Below, piece by piece: positions 17,198 through 26,401 of a DNA stretch of 39,920 bases. Each line of letters opens with the position of its first letter. Positions within the stretch are counted from its first letter, which is position 1. Origin of the DNA: Candidatus Glassbacteria bacterium (GTDB lineage Bacteria > Gemmatimonadota > Glassbacteria > GWA2-58-10); assembly GCA_019456185.1 (NCBI GenBank), contig VRUH01000013.1:57408-97327 (forward strand), written 5' to 3'. The notes below the pieces were generated by a model. The model had not been told where the DNA came from. It made no database searches and was given only the letters and a program-made list of their open reading frames with translations. The translations under genes were made by a program, and so were the position numbers.

Positions 17198-18115
17198 CTA
17201 CTTCTCAAGCAGCTCCCCGTAGGTCTCCGGCCGTCGGTTGGCAAAGCGCCCCTCGTAGCGGTCCGGGCTGGTATTGATCTCATAGCAGGTGTATTCACCG
17301 GGACCGGCCATGGAGACCAGCGACCCGTTGCGGCCGATCAACAGGCTCTGGAACGGGTGGCAGAACACCAGATACGCCCCGTTCTCATAGGCCCGGGTCT
17401 GCAGCAGGCGGGTATTCCAGCCATCGAGATCATAGCTGCCGTAGGATGGCACCAACAGCACCTGCGCGCCCTTGAGCGCCAAAATCCGGGCTGGCTCGGG
17501 CAACTGGCGGTCGTAGCAGATCAGCATGCCCACTTTGCCGAACGGGGTCTGGAACACCGGGTAGTTCTCGCCGGGAGTGTAGCACACCGGATTGATCTCG
17601 TAGCCCTGGGCGAAATGGGTTTTGCTGTATCGGCCGATAATATCTCCGTCCGGGTCGATCAGGATCACGCTGTTGAACAGCCGCTCGCCCCGGCGCTCCA
17701 GGAATCCCAGCACCAGGAATATCTCAAGGCTGTCGGCCAGGGCCCGCGCCCTGACGAGATAAGGCCCGTCCAGCGGCTCGGCCACCGCGATCAACTTCTT
17801 TACGCTCTCTTCCCAGCGCCCGGTGTCCCGGTCTGCGTTGACCTCGTTGATCACGTAGCCCTCCAGCGCACCCTCGGGCGTAACCACCATCGCGGCCCCG
17901 GTTTCCTCCACAGCCCGTATTACCAGGCTCTCGATCCGGGCCCAGTTGGCCGCTTTGTCCCACTTGTCAGGCACCACTGAACATGAAGCGACCCTGAGAG
18001 ACGTCTTTGTCTGGCCGGTGGCGGCGTACTTGCCGCTGACAATTCCAGCGGCGGAAACGTCCGCTGCAGCCCATCCAAGGTTCAGCACCACCGTGACAAC
18101 AAAAAAGAGTCGCAT
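17198..18115 (-). CDS. Secreted carbon-nitrogen hydrolase (nitrilase superfamily)
   Basis: The 305-residue protein hydrolyses a non-peptide C-N bond, probably an amide. The triad is visible: Glu81 (TPEGALEGY), Lys165 (RYSKTHF) and Cys200 (LICYDRQLPE). A hydrophobic signal (MRLFFVVTVVLNLGW) at the N-terminus points to export, which is uncommon in this mostly cytosolic superfamily. I chose ATG 18115, preceded by GGAGGTGATG; ATG 18136 lies upstream of that ribosome site. It sits between two tRNA-Arg copies in the middle of glycan genes, so a role on amidated or N-acylated sugars is possible. The substrate is unknown. Confidence 0.83.
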   Translation of the reverse strand: MRLFFVVTVVLNLGWAAADVSAAGIVSGKYAATGQTKTSLRVASCSVVPDKWDKAANWARIESLVIRAVEETGAAMVVTPEGALEGYVINEVNADRDTGRWEESVKKLIAVAEPLDGPYLVRARALADSLEIFLVLGFLERRGERLFNSVILIDPDGDIIGRYSKTHFAQGYEINPVCYTPGENYPVFQTPFGKVGMLICYDRQLPEPARILALKGAQVLLVPSYGSYDLDGWNTRLLQTRAYENGAYLVFCHPFQSLLIGRNGSLVSMAGPGEYTCYEINTSPDRYEGRFANRRPETYGELLEK

Positions 18116-18154
18116 CTCATCACCTCCGGGCCGCATGTGTTACTGCAAGAAATT

Positions 18155-18188
18155 AACGCCGCATCCCCTCATTTTGGAATACGGCGTT
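18155..18188 (-). terminator. Hairpin terminator after tRNA-Arg copy 2
   Basis: On the minus strand AACGCCG and CGGCGTT close a stem that continues to 13 pairs with two G-U wobbles. The wobbles pair only on the minus strand, which shows that it is the tRNA side that is terminated. It resembles the hairpin after copy 1, so tRNA and hairpin were copied together. Confidence 0.55.
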
Positions 18189-18193
18189 TTAGC

Positions 18194-18261
<68 letters not shown>

Positions 18262-18271
<10 letters not shown>

Positions 18272-18684
18272 TGTTCTGGATCTGCCTTGAACTTGATTCT
18301 CGCGGAGAGGAACTGCTCGTAAGCCTTGTCGGTTTCGAGGATATGGTTCGAGATCCAGCCGTCGAGATAATCCCTGATCTCCACGGCCAGTTGCCGCTTG
18401 TCGCCGGACAGTCTGGCATTGAACTCCTGCACTTTTTCCTTGAAATCAGCGTGCTTGGCGATATGCTGGTCCAGCTTATCGAACCCGTACTTGGTCAGCA
18501 GGTGCTCCTCGCTGGAAAAATGGAACAGTATGTAGACATGCATCTTACTCAGCGCATTGCCCAGATCGCTATCGTCCCCGTTCTCGATAGCGGCTGACAG
18601 CTCATCGAGCAGCTTAAACAACTCTTTATGCTGGTCATCCAGTCCGGGCACACCCACGCTGTATTCCGGCTTCCAGGGCGACAT
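18262..18684 (-). CDS. Bacteriohemerythrin
   Basis: The 140-residue four-helix protein binds O2 at a di-iron site. All seven ligands are present: His19 (DDQHKELF), His55 and Glu59 (HFSSEEH), His74 and His78 (HIAKH), His114 and Asp119 (HILETD). No sensor or signalling domain is attached, so it probably carries, stores or scavenges oxygen in the cytosol. ATG 18684 follows GGGAGAACGG. The gene lies behind the GH2 gene on the minus strand. Its final codons (CAG CCC TCT TAG) run into tRNA-Arg copy 2, which suggests its original 3' end was replaced by the tRNA region. Confidence 0.93.
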
Positions 18685-18777
18685 CCGTTCTCCCGGGATA
18701 TTTTATCAGTAATGATGTACAAAGTTGTAAGATATCTGGAATCACAGCAACCTGCAAGTGCTATCGGTTGCTTCGGC

Positions 18778-20991
18778 CTATGGTTTATCCGGCTGGTATT
18801 CAAAGTAGTCGTATCGTTCCCGGCTGTTCCCGACCCGTAAGAACCTCCGGCTGAGTACAGGCCCTGATTCACCGCCCCCCTTCGCGCTGTATTCCGCAAG
18901 GAGCAGATAACCGCCGGGAGTGTCGGGCAATTCCAGCGTAACAGGCAAGAACTGTTTGCCCCAAGCCGGAATCTCGATATTCCTCTCAGTCGTCCACAGC
19001 TCACCGCCACTGTTATCCAGCAATCTCAACCTGACCTCTCCAGCAGCGTTTTCCGCCAGATCGTTCACGCCCACCAGGTTGAAATCCAGCCGGCCGCCAG
19101 GTTCGCGGGCCGGCAGTCCCCGGATATAGCGCGTATCGGCCAGATCGATAAAGACGGCTGTGGGGGAGAAACAGTGACGGAACCAGTCAAGGGTCACCGT
19201 GCCGTTCAATTCCGAGACCGGATTGGTGAACCAGTCGCCGGTGAAGCCCAGATCATCGGTCAGGTAGCAGAATGCGAGGACTCCGGCCAGGGACCGTTCG
19301 GCCCGCAGCCATTCGGTCTGTAACTGGAGCCAGTAGGCTTGGAACGCCCGCCGCTCGGCCACGGTCGAACTGCCGCCGAAATAATGCCCGTAGACCTCGC
19401 GGGTCAACAGCGCCGGGGTCCCGTCGCGCCACAGCCAGACCCAGCCGTATTCATTTACCAGCTGGACCGCGTTACTGGTCAGGATCTGTTTGTTACGCTC
19501 AGGCCAGTAACCGAGTTTGCCCAGCGGGTACGGAGGATCGCCGGGGTTATCGGCAAACCCCGTGCTGTGCCCCCACATCACGTATGGATGCGGCTCATCC
19601 ATCTCGTCCAGACCCATGTGCTCGGCGGTCATATAGCCCGCATCCCAGATTCTGGTGGGATCGAGCTCTTTCAGTTCGGGGATCAGCCGGTTGCCCACGT
19701 AGTCGTCCCAGTTCTCGTTGATCGCGTCCCAGATCACGATACTCGGGTGGCTGCCGTCGGCCCAGACCCAGTCCGTGTACTCGCTCCTGATCTGTTCGTC
19801 CCAGCCGTGGCTCTGCCAGTAGAGCCATTCGTTTTGGAGCAGAAGGCCCGCGCTGTCGGCGATCTCATACCAGAACGAGGGAGCGATACCCACGCAGATC
19901 CGCATTGCGTTCCAGTGGACTGCTTGCGGAATTTCCGCCAGCAGCCGCCGCACCCAGTCCCGGTCCCAGGGCAGCGCTCCGCAGGCGGGGTCCTCGAAAA
20001 AACGGTGCAGGGTGATATTTGTCCCGCGCAGCATGATTTTGTTGCCATTGAGGCGGAAATGACGGCCGTCGCGGTCAAAATCACGCATGCCGAACGTGCG
20101 GGTCAACCGGTCGCTGAGCGAGCCATCGCCGGCAAGCAGACGGATATCCGCTTCGTAGAGGAACGGTTCCGCGGGGCTCCACAGGTCAGGATTTTGGAGC
20201 GGGATGGTCAATTCCAGCCGAGTGCGGTTATCCCGCCTGACAGCCTGGCGGACACCAGCGGGAGCAACGACAACACGGCCGCCGTTTTTCTCTCTGACCG
20301 TAACCTCGACCCGGCACGTATCCCACATCGGATCGCCATATTGGACCTGCGCCGGCAGGAACGAGCGGATGTCGAGTTTCAGCTTCAGTTCACCGCGTTC
20401 GGCCGATGGCAGCAGAAGAAGACGGTCGGTCCGGAAAGGCCCGGTAAACGACACCTCAACTTCATCCCAGATCCCCGGCCAGTAGGTGACTTTCTCCTTG
20501 TCGGTGCTGCCGGCGGCCTGGGACGGCAGCCACTTGCGGTCACCGACCCTGACCAGCAGTTCGTTCTCCGCTCCGTAACGCACGGCATCGCCAAGCGGGA
20601 ACTCCACAGGCGTGTAAGCCGCCATGGAGCCGCCCAGGTGCCGTCCGTTGAGGTAAACATCGGTTACATACTTACTTTTGAGGATAGTGACCACGCCGGC
20701 CAGACCCTCGGCCCCGGCCGGGACCGTAAACCGGCGGCGGTACCAGTTGTAGCGAGGCTCGTAGCTGCCGTCGTAATAGGCCTCGTACTGCTCGATCCGC
20801 GGTTCTGCCAGAAAAATCAGGCCCGGCACCGGAATACTCCGGCTGAAAACCGCTGGCGGGAATGCGTCGACACTCTGCTCGAACTCCCAGGTGCCGGACA
20901 GCGGAATAACCAACCGATCGCTTAGCCGTGCCGCGCACAGGCTGGACGACACCAGCAGCGCGGTCAGCGACAGAACTTTCAAATGGCGCAC
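18778..20991 (-). CDS. Secreted glycoside hydrolase family 2
   Basis: The 737-residue protein has a signal peptide (MRHLKVLSLTALLVSSSLCA), a jelly-roll sugar-binding domain (LSGTWEFEQSVD, YRRRFTVPAG, VYLNGRHLGG), an immunoglobulin-like domain and a TIM barrel beginning FRLNGNKIMLRGTNITLHRFFED. The acid/base is Glu426 in WDAINEN and the nucleophile Glu514 in LVNEYGW, as in beta-galactosidases, beta-mannosidases and beta-glucuronidases; I cannot fix the sugar. The start codon is GTG with GGAGG 5 nt upstream. It is divergent from the heparinase-like lyase gene, and the two probably act on the same extracellular polysaccharide. The hemerythrin gene follows on the same strand after about 90 nt. 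Confidence 0.87.
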   Translation of the reverse strand: MRHLKVLSLTALLVSSSLCAARLSDRLVIPLSGTWEFEQSVDAFPPAVFSRSIPVPGLIFLAEPRIEQYEAYYDGSYEPRYNWYRRRFTVPAGAEGLAGVVTILKSKYVTDVYLNGRHLGGSMAAYTPVEFPLGDAVRYGAENELLVRVGDRKWLPSQAAGSTDKEKVTYWPGIWDEVEVSFTGPFRTDRLLLLPSAERGELKLKLDIRSFLPAQVQYGDPMWDTCRVEVTVREKNGGRVVVAPAGVRQAVRRDNRTRLELTIPLQNPDLWSPAEPFLYEADIRLLAGDGSLSDRLTRTFGMRDFDRDGRHFRLNGNKIMLRGTNITLHRFFEDPACGALPWDRDWVRRLLAEIPQAVHWNAMRICVGIAPSFWYEIADSAGLLLQNEWLYWQSHGWDEQIRSEYTDWVWADGSHPSIVIWDAINENWDDYVGNRLIPELKELDPTRIWDAGYMTAEHMGLDEMDEPHPYVMWGHSTGFADNPGDPPYPLGKLGYWPERNKQILTSNAVQLVNEYGWVWLWRDGTPALLTREVYGHYFGGSSTVAERRAFQAYWLQLQTEWLRAERSLAGVLAFCYLTDDLGFTGDWFTNPVSELNGTVTLDWFRHCFSPTAVFIDLADTRYIRGLPAREPGGRLDFNLVGVNDLAENAAGEVRLRLLDNSGGELWTTERNIEIPAWGKQFLPVTLELPDTPGGYLLLAEYSAKGGGESGPVLSRRFLRVGNSRERYDYFEYQPDKP

Positions 20992-21439
20992 GGGGACCTC
21001 CGGAAAGCAGTTGTTTTTTTCGCCGGCAGCAGGGTTTCATACGTACGGCATGCTTTTTTGAGCGGACCCAGCGAACCGCGACTCAGGCGTTTTCCGCCCT
21101 TTAGAATGATGAACCAAATATAAGTATCCACGCCCAACTGTCCAGCTTGTGCGCGGGAGAATGGGCTGTTTTCGGGTTGTTCGGTGCCCCCAGGCATGTT
21201 AAATTGCAGCAGGGCTGTTGGCGAATGGCCGCCCTGCCCGCCGGTTCCCAAATCGTGATGGTTAAACAAGGATGATGGCTTCGTAAAAAGTCCATCTACT
21301 TCGTTGCGTTAGATTATCTCGTCGCTGCAGCGTACCGTAAGTACGCTTCACTCCTCGAAATCTACGTGCCTCGTATATGAAGCTTTTTGCTTTGCCATCG
21401 GCAAATCGGACTTTTACCACATCATCAAGGATGGTAGCG
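20992..21439. other. 448-nt divergent region between GH2 and lyase genes
   Basis: The first 280 nt show no gene and no clear promoter. The rest holds the inverted-repeat element described separately, ending 40 nt before the lyase start. A short reading frame through the element in front of the lyase is an artefact of the repeat. Confidence 0.5.
21274..21399. repeat. Short inverted-repeat (MITE/REP-like) element
   Basis: GATGGCTTCGTAAAAAGTCC at the left end is mirrored at the right end by GCTTTTTGCTTTGCCATC (imperfect). A further copy of the terminal motif, GGACTTTTACCACATCATC, follows at about 21408-21426. The middle contains TACGCTTCACTCCTCG. Elements with these ends are scattered in many deltaproteobacterial and other environmental genomes, as far as I recall. 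No transposase is encoded. Confidence 0.55.
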
Positions 21440-23401
21440 ATGTCTTTGCCGCTGAAAAACACTTGCGCAGCTCTTGCCTTAATTTTCCTCTGCTTTTCGC
21501 TGACCTTTGCCGCCGGGAGCGCCGGCCGCCCCGTTCTTTCCAAACTTTATCCCGCCGCCGATCTGAGAGACATGCTTCCCGCCGCCGGAGAATGGCGGCC
21601 GTTCCCCACTTACGCCGGGCGCAGCTTCTGGCGGGGCTTGCCGGAAGCCACGCGAAAAGCGCAGGTTGAGCGGGCGGAATCCAACATGGACCAGCCGTGG
21701 CCCGAGCTGCCGGCGACACTATACATGGAATTCTCGGTCAACGGAAACCGCACCAACTACGAGGGTCCCTATTTCGGGCGCAGGAACAGGCTGGCCGATA
21801 TGGTCACCGCCGAATGCATCGAGGGGCAGGGCCGCTTTATCGGCGAGATCGTTAACGGCCTGTGGCTGATACTCGAGGAGTCGAGCTGGGTCATCCCGGC
21901 GCACATCGGCGATCAGCGGGCCGGGCGCGGTCTCCCCGACGTTACCGAGCCGGTCGTCGACCTGTTCAGCGCCGAGACCGCCAGCCTGGTGGCCTGGACA
22001 GTGTACCTGCTGGGCGATGAGTTGAACGAGGTTTCGCCGCTGATCACCAGCCGCTGCCGGAGGGAAGTCGAGCAGCGGGTGCTGACTCCCTGCCTGGAGC
22101 GGGACGACTTCTGGTGGATGGGTTTCGATACGGACCACATCAACAACTGGAACCCGTGGGTCAACTCGAACTGGCTTTCCTGCGTGCTGCTGATGGAAAA
22201 TGACCCGCAGCGGCGGGTGGATGCGGTGGCTAAAATCCTGCGCAGCCTCGACAGGTTTATCGGCAGCTATCACGATGACGGCGGTTGCGACGAGGGCCCC
22301 TCCTACTGGGGCCGGGCCGGAGCCAGCCTGTTCGACTGCCTCGAGTGGCTCCACAGCGCCACTGACGGAAAAATCGACGTATACAGCTACCCGCTGATCG
22401 CCAACATGGGCCGCTATATCTACCGGGCGCATATCGATGGACGCTGGTTTATCAATTTCGCCGACGCCTCGGCCAGGGTCGGGATCAGCCACGAGCTTGT
22501 CTGGCGCTACGGGAAGAGGACAGGTGATCCGCTGATGGAGGGATTCGGTGCGTGGGCCGCCGATAAAGCCCTGGAGCGGAATCCCGCGCCGGGAGGCTAC
22601 CTCAGCCGCAGGCTCTGGGTGTTGTCCAACCTGCAGGAGCTGATCGCGGCCGAAGGGCGTCAGCCCCACGTGCGCGACATGTGGCTGGACGGGATCCAGG
22701 TGATGGCCGCCCGCTCGCACCAGGGCAGCGCCAAAGGGCTGTACGTGGCGGCCAAGGGTGGCCACAACAACGAAAGCCACAACCACAACGATGTCGGCAA
22801 CTTCATCGTCTATTTCGACGGGCAGCCGCTGCTGGTTGATGCGGGCGTTGGCGTGTATACGGCCAAAACTTTCAGCAGCAGTCGCTACGAGATCTGGACC
22901 ATGCAGTCGGCCTACCACAACCTGCCGACAATCAACGGAAAAATGCAGCAGCCGGGCCGCGAGTTCGCCGCGCGGGATGTGAGGTACGACACCGGCCGCA
23001 GCCGTGTGAAGTTCAGTCTGGAACTGGCGGGCGCATATCCGGCCGAGGCGGGTATCGAAAGCTGGAACCGCACCGTGGTACTGGAAAGAAACCGGGAGGT
23101 CCGGGTGGAGGACAGGTTCAAGCTCGTCAAGCGCGAGGGTGATCTGACGATGAGCCTGCTGACCCCCTGCCGCGTGACCACGGTCAAGCCCGGCGAGCTG
23201 CTGCTGGAGGGCGGAGAGACAGGCCGGGAATTCTCGGTGCGTCTGCACTACGAGCGGGAGCTGGTAGCCGAGGTGGAAACTATCGAATTGGACGACAGGC
23301 GGTTGAACGGGTCGTGGGGCGACAGATTGTACCGGGTCGTGCTGAGCGCCCCGGCGGATTCGCCGCTGAGCGGCAAATGGACTATCAGGGTCAGGGAATA
23401 G
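21440..23401 (+). CDS. Secreted heparinase II/III-like polysaccharide lyase
   Basis: The 653-residue protein starts with a signal peptide (CAALALIFLCFSLTFAAG). An alpha-helical toroid covers about residues 40-400 (DTDHINNWNPWVNSNW, GGCDEGPSYWGRAG). A beta-sandwich follows, opened by the hallmark HNNESHNHNDVGNFIVYFDG (about residues 441-460) and LLVDAGVGVYT. This is the layout of heparinase II/III, alginate and chondroitin lyase families (PL12, PL15, PL17, PL21), which cleave uronic-acid polysaccharides by beta-elimination. I chose ATG 21440, with AAGG 9 nt upstream; ATG 21431 directly abuts that site. Its promoter region contains an inverted-repeat element. A sulfatase and GH2 nearby suggest a sulfated or glycosaminoglycan-like substrate. 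Confidence 0.85.
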   Translation: MSLPLKNTCAALALIFLCFSLTFAAGSAGRPVLSKLYPAADLRDMLPAAGEWRPFPTYAGRSFWRGLPEATRKAQVERAESNMDQPWPELPATLYMEFSVNGNRTNYEGPYFGRRNRLADMVTAECIEGQGRFIGEIVNGLWLILEESSWVIPAHIGDQRAGRGLPDVTEPVVDLFSAETASLVAWTVYLLGDELNEVSPLITSRCRREVEQRVLTPCLERDDFWWMGFDTDHINNWNPWVNSNWLSCVLLMENDPQRRVDAVAKILRSLDRFIGSYHDDGGCDEGPSYWGRAGASLFDCLEWLHSATDGKIDVYSYPLIANMGRYIYRAHIDGRWFINFADASARVGISHELVWRYGKRTGDPLMEGFGAWAADKALERNPAPGGYLSRRLWVLSNLQELIAAEGRQPHVRDMWLDGIQVMAARSHQGSAKGLYVAAKGGHNNESHNHNDVGNFIVYFDGQPLLVDAGVGVYTAKTFSSSRYEIWTMQSAYHNLPTINGKMQQPGREFAARDVRYDTGRSRVKFSLELAGAYPAEAGIESWNRTVVLERNREVRVEDRFKLVKREGDLTMSLLTPCRVTTVKPGELLLEGGETGREFSVRLHYERELVAEVETIELDDRRLNGSWGDRLYRVVLSAPADSPLSGKWTIRVRE

Positions 23402-23485
23402 ATGAGCCTGTTTTAGCCGGCCGGTTCCGGAGTTGAGTGTTTGCAATTTTCCGGGAATTGGAAAATCTTCAACGGAATAAAAAAA

Positions 23486-23512
23486 CGGCGGGCCGGAGCC
23501 CGCCGTTTTTTT
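23486..23512. terminator. Strong bidirectional terminator
   Basis: CGGCGGGC and GCCCGCCG form a perfect 8-bp stem around CGGA, flanked by A7 on the left and T7 on the right. It ends both the lyase transcript (plus) and the suf operon (minus). Confidence 0.9.
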
Positions 23513-23545
23513 ACTTACTCACCACCCCACCCCACCCATAATATT

Positions 23546-23860
23546 TTAAAGGTAACCCAGGGACTCCAGGATATCCCGGCCTTCCTCGGTAATCATCTCC
23601 GGGTCCCAGGGCGGATCGAATGTCCACTCCACCTCGGCCTCGTCGATCCCCTCGGCCAGCATCGCGGCCTTTTTCACCCTGTCCTCGATCAGCGGGGCCG
23701 TGGGGCAGCCCATCGAGGTCAGCGTCATCAGGATAGTCGCCTTGCCGCCGTCGACCGTGATATCGTAGACCAGCCCGAGGTTGACGACGTCGATCTCGAA
23801 TTCCGGGTCCTCGACAGTTTTGACATACTCCCTGATTTTATTCGGATCAACCGTGCTCAT
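23546..23860 (-). CDS. sufT: SufT-like MIP18/DUF59 Fe-S maturation protein
   Basis: The 104-residue protein belongs to the MIP18 (DUF59, PaaD-like) family that helps mature Fe-S proteins. Typical features are DPEFEIDVVNLGLVYDI, MTLTSMGCPTAP with the conserved Cys, and a late WTFDPPWDPEMI. ATG 23860 lies inside the end of sufU, overlapping it by 14 nt in another frame, so translation is likely coupled. It is the last gene of the suf operon and is followed by the strong terminator. In other bacteria SufT assists Fe-S assembly at high demand. Confidence 0.88.
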   Translation of the reverse strand: MSTVDPNKIREYVKTVEDPEFEIDVVNLGLVYDITVDGGKATILMTLTSMGCPTAPLIEDRVKKAAMLAEGIDEAEVEWTFDPPWDPEMITEEGRDILESLGYL

Positions 23861-24308
23861 GATTTTTCTCTGCTAAGTGGTTCCCGTTTTCCAGCGATGA
23901 TTTCAAGGCCAGCCAGGCCAGCAGGGCGCATTTGATCCGCACAGGGAACTTGCTCACACCCTGCAGCGCCTCCGCATCGCCCAGGTCCTCATCCGGCGGT
24001 TCTCCGTGCATCATCGCCCGCACCCTGTCCACCATCGCCAGCGCCTGGCAGCGCTCCATGCCCAGCACCGCCTCGGTCATCATCGAGGCCGACGCCTGGC
24101 TGATACTGCAGCCATGCCCGGCGAAACAGACTCTGGCTATCTTCCGCCCGTCCCCGTCCAGCTCAACCGACAGCAGCAGCTCATCTCCGCACAGAGGGTT
24201 TTCATGTTTCACGCAGTTTCCCCCGGTGGCTTCCTGCTCGCTGCAACGGTTGCGCGGGCTACGGTAATGGTCCAGGATAATTTCCTGGTAAAGTTCCTCG
24301 AACTCCAA
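23847..24308 (-). CDS. sufU: SufU, sulfur-transfer/zinc protein for SufS
   Basis: The 153-residue IscU-fold protein takes persulfide from SufS. The zinc ligands are visible: Cys40 and Asp42 (NPLCGD), Cys67 (GHGCSISQAS) and Cys127 (RIKCALLAW). The insert between Cys67 and Cys127, longer than in IscU, marks it as SufU. The start codon is TTG at 24308, one base after the sufS stop, because no ATG occurs before the conserved ELYQEIILDHYRSPRN; GGAG within the end of sufS serves as ribosome site. It follows sufS in the operon, as the partner roles predict. Confidence 0.93.
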   Translation of the reverse strand: MEFEELYQEIILDHYRSPRNRCSEQEATGGNCVKHENPLCGDELLLSVELDGDGRKIARVCFAGHGCSISQASASMMTEAVLGMERCQALAMVDRVRAMMHGEPPDEDLGDAEALQGVSKFPVRIKCALLAWLALKSSLENGNHLAEKNHEHG

Positions 24309-24309
24309 C

Positions 24310-25614
24310 TCACTGCACTCCGATAAAAAATTTTCTCATCCTGTGGACCGTATCCACCAGCGCGTCGATTTCCGCCGGGGTGTTGTAGATGTAACACGAC
24401 GCGCGGCAGGTGGCGACCACGCCCAGCCGCCTCATCAGCGGTTTAGCGCAGTGATGGCCGGCGCGCACGGCGATCCCGGCGCTGTCGAAAAAAGTGCCGG
24501 CGTCGTGCGGATGGATTATCCCGCCGCGGCTGTCTCCGACATTGAATGAGAATGTCGCAAGCCTGTCCGCCGGTTCCTGCGGCCCGTAGAGCGTGAAATC
24601 GTCGAGTTCCGCGAATTTCGCCAGTGCGTGTTCGGCCAGCACCTGTTCGTGATGACGCACGCGGTCCATGCCGATCCCGCTCAGGTAGTCCACCGCCGCG
24701 CCCAGGCCGATCGCCTCGGCCAGCGGCGGAGTGCCCGCCTCGAACTTCCAGGGCGGCTCGATCCACTTGCTGCCCTCCAGGGTCACGTCCACAATCATCC
24801 CGCCGCCGCCCATGAACGGCTCCATTTCCTCCAGCAGTTCCGGCCGGGCGATCAGCGCGCCTATTCCGGACGGCCCCAGCATCTTGTGGCCCGCCACCGC
24901 CAGGAAATCCGCTCCAAGCTCATCGAAATCCACCTGCGTGTGGGGCACAAGCTGGGCTCCGTCAACCAGCACCAGCGCTCCCGCATCATGGGCCGCGGCT
25001 ACCAGTGCGCTGAGGTCATTAACCGTCCCCAGCACGTTGGAGGCCCCGCTGACAGCCACCAGCTTCACGCTGCCGTCCAGCAGTTTGTCCAGCCCGGAAA
25101 GGTCGAGATAACCGTCATCGGTAACCGGGAGATACTCAACCGCCACGCCGGTTTCCCGGGAGACGATCTGCCAGGGCACGATGTTGGAATGGTGCTCGGT
25201 CACCGTGGCCAGAATTTTGTCGCCCCGGCCCAGGTTGCGGCGCGCCCAGGCATAGGCCACCAGGTTGATCGCCTCGGTGCAGTTACGCGTAAAGACCACG
25301 CCGCTGGTTTCCGCTCCCAGGAACGCGGCCAGCTTTTCGCGCGCACCCTCGTACTCCTCGGTGGATTCCTCGCTGAGCGTATGAATGCCCCTGTGCGGAT
25401 TCGCGTTGTACCGCCGGTAACAGTCGGCGACCTTATCGATCACGGCCGCTGGTTTCTGACTGGTGGCCGCCGAGTCGAGGTAAACCAGCGGTTTACCCTT
25501 AACCTCGCGCGAAAGCACCGGGAAATCCCGCCGGATCGTGTCAACATCCAATGGATGGATTTCCGGAGGGTCCGGCCGGGCCAGATCGGCCGCTGTAGCC
25601 TGGGACGGGTTCAT
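24310..25614 (-). CDS. sufS: SufS group II cysteine desulfurase
   Basis: The 434-residue PLP enzyme removes sulfur from cysteine and passes it to SufU. PLP-binding Lys244 lies in VAGHKMLGPSGIGALI, and the catalytic Cys389 in VRAGHHCAKPLMRRLG without the long loop of IscS, as in group II enzymes. N-terminal landmarks are LDSAATSQKP and VVFTRNCTEAINLVAYAW. The first 20 residues are Pro/Asp-rich and variable. Its ATG shares one base with the sufC stop codon (TGATG), so translation is coupled. Confidence 0.96.
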   Translation of the reverse strand: MNPSQATAADLARPDPPEIHPLDVDTIRRDFPVLSREVKGKPLVYLDSAATSQKPAAVIDKVADCYRRYNANPHRGIHTLSEESTEEYEGAREKLAAFLGAETSGVVFTRNCTEAINLVAYAWARRNLGRGDKILATVTEHHSNIVPWQIVSRETGVAVEYLPVTDDGYLDLSGLDKLLDGSVKLVAVSGASNVLGTVNDLSALVAAAHDAGALVLVDGAQLVPHTQVDFDELGADFLAVAGHKMLGPSGIGALIARPELLEEMEPFMGGGGMIVDVTLEGSKWIEPPWKFEAGTPPLAEAIGLGAAVDYLSGIGMDRVRHHEQVLAEHALAKFAELDDFTLYGPQEPADRLATFSFNVGDSRGGIIHPHDAGTFFDSAGIAVRAGHHCAKPLMRRLGVVATCRASCYIYNTPAEIDALVDTVHRMRKFFIGVQ

Positions 25615-26384
25615 CAGCCTGAGATTTCCTCTTTTACGCCGAATTCCTCGCGAATCGAGTTATAGCCCTTTTCTTCCAGTTCGTGGGCCAGCTCGGCTCC
25701 GCCGCTCTTGACAATCCGGCCGTCAAACATGATATGGACCACGTCGGGGTCCAGGTAATTAAGAATCCGCATGTAATGGGTGATCACCAGGAACCCGATT
25801 TCAGGCCCGCGCATGGCGTTCACCGACTCGCTGACAATCCGGACCGCGTCGATATCGAGACCGCTGTCGGTTTCGTCGAGCACGGCCAGTTCGGGTTCCA
25901 GCAGGGCCATCTGGAGCACCTCGTTACGCTTCTTCTCGCCGCCGCTGAATCCCTCGTTCAGGTTGCGCCTGGCAAACGACGGGTCCATGCCCAGCAACTC
26001 CAGCTTGTCGTTGACCAGCTTGCGGAAATCCCTGGGTTTGATATCTTCCTCGCGCCGCGCGTTGAGCGACTGGCGCAGGAAATTCATCATCGATACCCCG
26101 GGAATCTCCACCGGGTACTGGAAGGCCAGGAACATGCCGAGACGGCTCTTTTCGTCTGGCTCCATCCCGGTCACGTCTCGCCCCTTGAACAGGATCCTGC
26201 CGGAGGTGACCTCGTAGGCCGGGTGGCCCATCAGCACATTGGCCATCGTGGATTTACCGCTGCCGTTGGGACCCATCATGGCGTGCACCTCGCCCCGCGG
26301 CAGCTCCAGGCTGACCCCTTTAAGTATCTCCGTATCCTCCACTGATACGTGGAGGTCCTCCAAAACCAGAATCGGATCGCTCAT
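25614..26384 (-). CDS. sufC: SufC ATPase
   Basis: The 256-residue ABC-type ATPase powers the SufBCD scaffold in the cytosol. Walker A is GPNGSGKS (residues 38-45), the signature is FSGGEKKR, and Walker B is LAVLDETDSGLD, where the SufC-typical DSGLD replaces the usual DPT. ATG 26384 has AGAGG 6 nt upstream. It lies between the Rieske gene and sufS, all in the same direction with short spacers. Confidence 0.97.
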   Translation of the reverse strand: MSDPILVLEDLHVSVEDTEILKGVSLELPRGEVHAMMGPNGSGKSTMANVLMGHPAYEVTSGRILFKGRDVTGMEPDEKSRLGMFLAFQYPVEIPGVSMMNFLRQSLNARREEDIKPRDFRKLVNDKLELLGMDPSFARRNLNEGFSGGEKKRNEVLQMALLEPELAVLDETDSGLDIDAVRIVSESVNAMRGPEIGFLVITHYMRILNYLDPDVVHIMFDGRIVKSGGAELAHELEEKGYNSIREEFGVKEEISG

Positions 26385-26401
26385 TTCTACCTCTTGAAGT
26401 A

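Noticed and set aside
19339-20925. 528-codon plus-strand frame opposite GH2
   Set aside because: The minus strand carries the GH2 catalytic residues and signal peptide; the plus frame is a shadow without domains.
21262-21543. 93-codon minus-strand frame through the inverted-repeat element
   Set aside because: It lies in the repeat and the start of the lyase gene; its peptide reflects the repeat sequence.
21719-23446. 575-codon minus-strand frame opposite the heparinase-like gene
   Set aside because: The true frame has the heparinase hallmark and a signal peptide; this one is antisense to it.
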